Source of the DNA: Sphingobium phenoxybenzoativorans
Lineage (GTDB): Bacteria; Pseudomonadota; Alphaproteobacteria; Sphingomonadales; Sphingomonadaceae
Direction of reading: 5' to 3'
NCBI RefSeq assembly: GCF_001757355.1
Contig: NZ_MINO01000039.1
Span: 1-35,185, forward strand
Length of the DNA stretch: 35,185 nt
Below are positions 30,425 to 35,185 of the stretch, piece by piece. The translations under genes were made by a program, and so were the position numbers. Each line of letters opens with the position of its first letter. The first letter of the stretch is position 1. Under the pieces are notes generated by a model that worked only from the letters and a program-made list of their open reading frames with translations, searched no databases and was not told the origin of the DNA.

Positions 30425-31080
30425 TGCGGGCAATCCTCGCGTAACAGCCAAGTGAAGAATCCCACGCCCGCCAACGCGCCCATAATCTGTCCGCCCATGA
30501 ACAGCGGGACTGAAACCGGCGCAATCCCGGCGAAGCTGTCCGACAGGCTCCGCGCGAGCGTGACCGCCGGATTGGCGAAGGATGTCGAGGCTGTGAACCA
30601 GTAGGCCGCGGTAATGAACAAGCCCACGGCAATCGGCGTAAATTCCGGTCGCGCCCGCTGCGTGCCGAAGATCGTTCCGATCAGGCCGAAAGTCGCGACG
30701 CATTCAGAGAACCCCTGCGCCGCTCCACCGCGCAGCTTCGACGACACCTGAAGGATCGGTTCGGCGAACATCGCGTGCGCTACCCATACGCCAAGAACCG
30801 CGCCCATAAGCTGAGCCATGACATAGGCAATGGCGGATCGACGATCGGCTTCACCGCGCAGCGTGAAGGCCAGCGTCACTGCGGGGTTGAAGTGCGCGCC
30901 GGATATCGGGCCAAAGACCTGGATCAGCACGACCAGCCCCGCGCCGGTCGCGAGCGTGTTCCCAAGCAAGGCGATGGCCGCGTCCCCGGCGGCAAGGCGT
31001 TCACCCATAATGCCGGACCCGACAACGACCGCAAGCAGCATGGCGGTGCCGACCAGCTCGGCAATCGCGCGCCGGATCAT
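30421..31080 (-). CDS. aqpS: Aquaglyceroporin (AqpS-type) of the ars operon
   Basis: MIP-family channel of 219 aa with six membrane helices and both NPA boxes: HFNPAVT (Asn65-Ala67) and FANPAVT (Asn170-Ala172). The start at 31080 forms an ATGA overlap with the arsR stop; a codon five residues upstream is less likely. In Sinorhizobium an aquaglyceroporin in the ars operon lets arsenite made by ArsC leave the cell down its gradient. The same logic fits here, because arsR, aqpS and arsC are tightly coupled and no ArsB or Acr3 pump is present. Confidence 0.92.
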   Translation of the reverse strand: MIRRAIAELVGTAMLLAVVVGSGIMGERLAAGDAAIALLGNTLATGAGLVVLIQVFGPISGAHFNPAVTLAFTLRGEADRRSAIAYVMAQLMGAVLGVWVAHAMFAEPILQVSSKLRGGAAQGFSECVATFGLIGTIFGTQRARPEFTPIAVGLFITAAYWFTASTSFANPAVTLARSLSDSFAGIAPVSVPLFMGGQIMGALAGVGFFTWLLREDCPQ

Positions 31081-31433
31081 GCCTGCGGACAGCATTCTTG
31101 CGCGGTTTCCGCAAGCGGTGCGCAGATTTCCGGGTGACCGGCGCAGCAGTCAGCGACGAGGAAACCAAGCAGGTTCCGCATGGCATCATAATCCGCGTGG
31201 TAGATGATCGATCGCCCCTCGCGCCGCGATCGGACAAGGCCCGCATGACTCAGGATCGTCAAATGCGTCGAGAGGGTGTTTGGCAGCACACCGACCGCGC
31301 GGGCGATGTCACCCGCAGGCAGGCCATCCACGCCTGCCCGTACCAGCAGCCGGAACGCCGCCAGCCTGTGCCCGTGCGCAAGGGCGGAAAGCGCTTCGAT
31401 GGCTTGGGGCAGGAGCATCAAGGATGTTTCCAT
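31077..31433 (-). CDS. arsR: ArsR-family arsenic repressor
   Basis: Winged-helix metalloregulator of 118 aa: ALSALAHGHRLAAFRLLVRA, LPAGDIARAVGVLPNTLSTH as the recognition-helix region, and LVRSRREGRSIIYHADYDAM as the wing. Likely arsenite ligands are the Cys residues in the C-terminal part (DCCAG, CAPLAE, ECCPQ), as in the C-terminal-Cys ArsR types. ATG 31433 gives METSLMLLPQ. ATG 31418 (MLLPQAIEALS) is a serious alternative, because the operator palindrome covers the first start codon. It overlaps aqpS at ATGA. Confidence 0.92.
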   Translation of the reverse strand: METSLMLLPQAIEALSALAHGHRLAAFRLLVRAGVDGLPAGDIARAVGVLPNTLSTHLTILSHAGLVRSRREGRSIIYHADYDAMRNLLGFLVADCCAGHPEICAPLAETAQECCPQA

Positions 31434-31460
31434 TTCGATATTTCGAATAATATCGAAATG
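31431..31460 (-). promoter_or_regulatory. ArsR operator: 12-bp perfect inverted repeat
   Basis: CATTTCGATATT (31431-31442) and AATATCGAAATG (31449-31460) are perfect inverted complements around TCGAAT. The left arm contains the complement of the first arsR ATG, so binding would cover the promoter and start region and repress the whole ars operon. Confidence 0.8.
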
Positions 31461-31578
31461 ATTTTAGCGCAAGGTGTGCTTTTGATTGTCCATAAACCGC
31501 CGACTCTAGCGCTGGCGCCCTCGATTCACCTGCCGCCAATGGGCGGAAGGTGCGCTTTGGACGGTAATGACGGCAACG

Positions 31579-34212
31579 CTAAGACGCCAGCGCTCTGGGC
31601 GCGGAGGCGGCCTTCAGCCTTTCGATGTCGATATTGGCGTGGAATTCGATGCCCATCCGGTCCTCTATGGACCAGCGCGCCGTCGCCTGCACGGCGTAGC
31701 CCTCCGCCAGATCGACGAGGAACACCGTGTCCGTCGGCACGTTCCACAGCCCTTCGATCAGCGCGCCGGTGGACGAGATGTTGCGGACGCGGGCGGCATA
31801 GCGATGCCCGTCATGCAGCACCGACACCGACCGCAGCATCGACTTGCGCACCGGGCGGCTGGACCGGAAGCCTTCCGGCTGCGCCCGCGTGCCATTGCTG
31901 TTGAGCCGGTCGATCACCTCTGCCACGGGCATGGGCTTGCCATAGATATAGCCCTGCACATGGCTGCACCCCAATTGCCGGATCATGTCCAGCTCGTCAT
32001 GGGTTTCCGCGCCTTCCGCCGTCGTGTCCATCGACAGCGCTTCGGCCAGGCTGACAATGGACTTGATGATGGCGCTGTTGCGATTGCCCTTGATCGCCGC
32101 GCCGCGCACGAAGCTCTGGTCGATCTTGATCTTGTCGAACGGCGCTTTCTTCAGATAGCCGAGCGAGGAATAGCCGGTGCCGAAATCGTCGAGCGCCAGG
32201 CGCACGCCAACCCCCTTCAACCGCGCGAACATGGCGTCGGTATCGGCGTCGTCGTTCAGGAATACGCTTTCCGTAATCTCCAGCTCCAGCCGCTCGGCCG
32301 ACAGCCGGGCGCCGGCGAGGGCGCTCATGACGATGGTCGGCAGGGATGGGTTGGCGAACTGGATCGGCGACACATTGACCGCGACCCGGATGCTGTCCGG
32401 CCAGCGCGCGGCGTCGCGGCAGGCGGTGCGCAGCACCCACTCGCCAATCTGCGAGATCAGCCCGGTTTCCTCCGCGATCGGAATGAACACGGTGGGGGAA
32501 ATCAGGCCGCGCTTCGGGTGGCTCCAGCGCAGCAGCGCTTCATAGCCCGTCACCTGCTCCGTCGCGGAACTCACCACCGGCTGATAGACGAGGTGCAGGC
32601 CGTCATTGGCCAGCGCGCCGCGCAGATCTTCCTCCAACTGGCGGCGATCCTCCGCATCGGCATGCATTTCCGACGAGTAGAAGCGATAGACGCCGCGCCC
32701 GTCGCCCTTCGCCGCATAGAGCGCAAGGTCGGCGTTGCGGATCATGGCATCGGCCGTCACGCCATGGTCGGGGCAGATGGCGATGCCGATCGACGCGCCG
32801 ATCACGACCTGCGTATTTTCGATGGCGTAGGGCTGGGACAGCGAAACGATGATCGCATCGGCGATGGCGCCCAGCATCTGCCGGTCGGTGCGGCCCGGCA
32901 GCACGACCTTGAACTCGTCGCCGCCCAGGCGGCCCACCCGGCCCCGTTCGCCGATCACCCGTTGCAGCCTCTGGCTGACCAGGCGCAGCAACTGGTCGCC
33001 TGCGGGATGGCCCAGCGTATCGTTGACGCCCTTGAACCGGTCGAGGTCGAGCAGCAGCAGCGCGCAATCGCCCGGCTGGCCCCGCGCGCCGACCACGGCA
33101 TGCTCCAGCGTGCGCATCATCTGCACCCGGTTCGCAAGGCCGGTCAGCGAATCATATTGCGCCAGCCGCGTAACCTCCGCCTCCGACCGCTTCATTTCGG
33201 TGAGGTCGGTGCCGCTGCCGCGAAAGCCGTGGAACTGGCCGAAGTCGCTGACGATCGGCTGGCCGGAAATCGCCCACCACCGCTCCTCCTCGCTCATCGC
33301 CACACGCACCGCGATTTCGGAGAAGGACGAGCGGGCGGACAGATGGAATCCCAGCGTCCGTTCCCCATCGCCGCGCTGCCGCTCGCCCTGGGAAATCAGC
33401 TCGGTGATTGCGCGCCCGATCAGGTCCTTGGCCTTCAACCCCAGCGATTCCGCCAGAGTCTCGGAAATATAGGTAATGCATCCTTGGCGGTCCGTCTCCC
33501 AGAACCAGCCCCGGCCGGACCGCTCATGCTCATTCAGCAGCCGCTCCGCGCGCCGTCCGCGCTGCTGCGCTTCCTGGTTGGCGAGCAGCTTCAACTGGTC
33601 GATCTTCGCCTGCCGCACGGATGCGAAGGCTATGGCCATGATGGACAGGCCCAATATCGCGAAATGCGCCGCATCCTCGGTGATCAGCACCAGCGGCACG
33701 CTGGCCCCCACGCAATAGGACAGCCCCAATATGCGGCGGCTGCCGAATATCGACACCGCGATCAGCGCAGTCATCGCCGCGAACATCATCCACGGGCCGA
33801 TGCCGGTCGACGATGCCGAGGAGGCAAGCTCCAGCCAATAGCTATATGTCGCGCCGGACAGGAAGGCGAGCGGCAGCACAAGGCGCAACTGGATATGCGG
33901 GGCGCGCAGCCGGAAGGCGCCGGTGCGCGGCAGGATGATGATCGCCGCATCCACCGCGACAGCGGCCGCCGCCAACAGCGCCGGGAGCGCGCCGCCGGAC
34001 ACAAGCCTGGCTTCGCCCAGCACCAGCATCAACCCGGCGCAGGCCAGTTTCGACGCGAGCACCAGCGGCCACAGCATGGCCACCGAGCGGATGGCGCTGA
34101 TCAGCCAGGTCGGCGGTGCGTCCTGACTGGCGTCGGCCAGGCCAAGCGACACGAGAAAGGTGGCTCGCCGCGGATCGGTGCGTTGCGAAATGGCGGCGCG
34201 GGATATTGACAT
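31579..34212 (-). CDS. Membrane PAS-GGDEF-EAL-PilZ cyclic-di-GMP protein
   Basis: The 877-aa protein starts at 34212 with GGGG four bases upstream. Residues about 30-200 hold roughly six membrane helices. A PAS domain follows (about 230-330: GRGWFWETDRQG), then GGDEF with an intact motif at 430-434 (RLGGDEF), EAL with an intact motif at 558-560 (YEALLRW) plus LELEITES, LDDFGTGYSSL, KIDQSFV and AEGAETHDE, and a C-terminal PilZ domain with NISSTG at 811-816. The Arg motif before it reads RKSMLR rather than a clean RxxxR. Both enzyme motifs are complete, so net activity cannot be predicted. PilZ could give product feedback (inference). Confidence 0.9.
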   Translation of the reverse strand: MSISRAAISQRTDPRRATFLVSLGLADASQDAPPTWLISAIRSVAMLWPLVLASKLACAGLMLVLGEARLVSGGALPALLAAAAVAVDAAIIILPRTGAFRLRAPHIQLRLVLPLAFLSGATYSYWLELASSASSTGIGPWMMFAAMTALIAVSIFGSRRILGLSYCVGASVPLVLITEDAAHFAILGLSIMAIAFASVRQAKIDQLKLLANQEAQQRGRRAERLLNEHERSGRGWFWETDRQGCITYISETLAESLGLKAKDLIGRAITELISQGERQRGDGERTLGFHLSARSSFSEIAVRVAMSEEERWWAISGQPIVSDFGQFHGFRGSGTDLTEMKRSEAEVTRLAQYDSLTGLANRVQMMRTLEHAVVGARGQPGDCALLLLDLDRFKGVNDTLGHPAGDQLLRLVSQRLQRVIGERGRVGRLGGDEFKVVLPGRTDRQMLGAIADAIIVSLSQPYAIENTQVVIGASIGIAICPDHGVTADAMIRNADLALYAAKGDGRGVYRFYSSEMHADAEDRRQLEEDLRGALANDGLHLVYQPVVSSATEQVTGYEALLRWSHPKRGLISPTVFIPIAEETGLISQIGEWVLRTACRDAARWPDSIRVAVNVSPIQFANPSLPTIVMSALAGARLSAERLELEITESVFLNDDADTDAMFARLKGVGVRLALDDFGTGYSSLGYLKKAPFDKIKIDQSFVRGAAIKGNRNSAIIKSIVSLAEALSMDTTAEGAETHDELDMIRQLGCSHVQGYIYGKPMPVAEVIDRLNSNGTRAQPEGFRSSRPVRKSMLRSVSVLHDGHRYAARVRNISSTGALIEGLWNVPTDTVFLVDLAEGYAVQATARWSIEDRMGIEFHANIDIERLKAASAPRALAS

Positions 34213-34359
34213 GCATCCCCGATGCACCAGCACTGCTTTAAATCCGGTTACACTAGCGAAATATCACTGCCATTCGCAGAGATTTCGTCATCCAATTATC
34301 GGTTGTGCCTGTCACGTCCGGCGTTAGCATGGCGGGAAGATCAAAAATAGGAGAGCCGG

Positions 34360-35185
34360 ATGCGGCACATCGCGATTATCGGTTCGGGACCCGCGGGCTA
34401 TTATACCGCCGAAGCCTGCGGCAAGGCGTTCGGCGAGGAGGCGCGGGTCGACATTATCGACAAGATGCCGGTGCCCTTCGGCCTCATCCGCTCCGGCGTC
34501 GCGCCGGACCATCAATCGATCAAGGCGGTGTCGAAACGCTATGAGGCGGTGGCGCTGACCGACACGGTCCGGTTCGTGGGCAATGTCGCGGTGGGCCGGG
34601 ACGTCGCCATATCGGAGCTTCTGGACCTGTATGACGCAGTGGTGCTGGCGACCGGCGCGCCCGGCGACCGGCCGCTGGGCATTCCCGGAGACGACCTGCC
34701 CGGCGTGGTTGGCAGCGCCGCCTTTGTCGGCTGGTATAACGGCCATCCCGAATTTGCTGGGCTTGCTCCCAACCTGTCCGGCGCCCATGTCGCGGTCATC
34801 GGCAATGGCAATGTCGCACTGGACGTCGCGCGCATCCTGTCGAAAGCGGAAAGCGAATTTGCGGGCAGCGATATCGTCGCCCACGCCCTGACCGCGCTGA
34901 CGCAATCGCAGGTGGCGCATATCACCATCGCCGGACGGCGCGGGCCGCACCAGATCGCGATGACGCCAAAGGAGCTGGGCGAGCTGGGTCATCTGGAGCG
35001 CGCTGCGCCGCATGTCGACCCGGCCGACCTGCCACCGCCGGAGAGCGACGCCGCGCTGGAGCCGGGCGTGCGCAAGTCGGTCGCCCTGCTGCGCGGATTC
35101 GCCGCCAATCCGGCCGAAAAGGCAGTGACCATCGATTTCGACTTCTTCGCCGCCCCGGTGGAGATCAGCGGCGACGGCAGGGTCG
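34360..35185 (+). CDS. Adrenodoxin-reductase-type ferredoxin-NADP reductase, 3' truncated by the window
   Basis: The ATG at 34360 follows AGGAG (34349-34353) and gives MRHIAIIGSGPAGYYTAEAC, the FAD-binding Rossmann motif (GSGPAG, residues 8-13). DKMPVPFGLIRSGVAPDHQ is the diagnostic block of the FprA/adrenodoxin-reductase group. The NADP-binding part starts at GNGNVALD (148-155), followed by TIAGRRGPHQIAM. Flavoprotein reductases of this type feed electrons from NADPH to ferredoxins. Only the first 275 codons are in the window. It is divergent from the PilZ-domain gene, with a 147-base gap. Confidence 0.92.
   Translation, partial: MRHIAIIGSGPAGYYTAEACGKAFGEEARVDIIDKMPVPFGLIRSGVAPDHQSIKAVSKRYEAVALTDTVRFVGNVAVGRDVAISELLDLYDAVVLATGAPGDRPLGIPGDDLPGVVGSAAFVGWYNGHPEFAGLAPNLSGAHVAVIGNGNVALDVARILSKAESEFAGSDIVAHALTALTQSQVAHITIAGRRGPHQIAMTPKELGELGHLERAAPHVDPADLPPPESDAALEPGVRKSVALLRGFAANPAEKAVTIDFDFFAAPVEISGDGRV

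Noticed and set aside
31567..34209. An 880-codon plus-strand open frame opposite the PAS-GGDEF-EAL-PilZ gene
   Set aside because: The minus-strand protein has five recognisable domains; the plus-strand text is low-complexity Arg/His/Gln and a product of GC skew by codon position.

Overview
The window is a GC-rich chromosomal segment from an alphaproteobacterium, most likely a sphingomonad (Sphingobium/Sphingomonas/Novosphingobium type). The evidence is the neighbourhood secB | tim44-mltA-smr, the rpmH-rnpA-yidD-yidC-engB block, dnaA close to rpsT and mutM, and many short GTCATYCC-type and CCGTTCG-type inverted repeats between genes. I recognise no prophage, integrase, IS element, tRNA, rRNA or CRISPR array. 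Most of the window is core chromosome with small accessory insertions.

Layout. 1-4500: tail of an unknown gene with a terminator, a small Cys-rich protein, mutM, rpsT, dnaA, and a gene-poor stretch holding a 43-codon membrane-protein gene and a cluster of GANTC sites. 4480-8455 (minus strand): a DUF4136 lipoprotein, then secB-murJ-trpS. 8630-12970 (plus): tim44-mltA-smr with overlapping ends, then a GGDEF-EAL protein. 13150-16090: dapE, a cupin, a ParE/RHH toxin-antitoxin pair with a palindromic operator, and a GST. 16260-19605 (minus): rpmH-rnpA-yidD-yidC-engB, interrupted by repeat elements. 20015-23412: a five-gene cluster (SRPBCC, PhnB-like, two VOC proteins, DUF1428) divergent from an HxlR regulator with an SCP2-like tail. 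23447-27744: a 59-aa gene, comM, a DUF559 nuclease-fold gene bracketed by inverted hairpin repeats, and lepA. 27913-31433: a CsgG-like protein, nadR/pnuC (nicotinamide riboside salvage), and arsR-aqpS-arsC (arsenic). 31579-35185: a membrane PAS-GGDEF-EAL-PilZ protein and the start of an adrenodoxin-reductase-type ferredoxin-NADP reductase.

How the genes work together. rpmH-rnpA-yidD-yidC-engB joins ribosome and tRNA maturation with membrane-protein insertion. secB, tim44, murJ and mltA serve the envelope. arsR-aqpS-arsC is a pump-less arsenic module in which each gene overlaps the next at ATGA. pnuC and nadR import and phosphorylate nicotinamide riboside. The two GGDEF/EAL proteins belong to cyclic-di-GMP signalling.

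The most unusual items are: the DUF559 gene enclosed by 33-bp inverted repeats that match at 31 of 33 positions and lend it C-terminal codons; the small hydrophobic gene with an opposing extended -10 element at its 3' end; the HxlR promoter that appears to make a near-leaderless transcript with direct repeats over the start codon; GANTC clusters on both sides of dnaA; and repeat elements that supply stop codons or C-terminal tails to rnpA and nadR.
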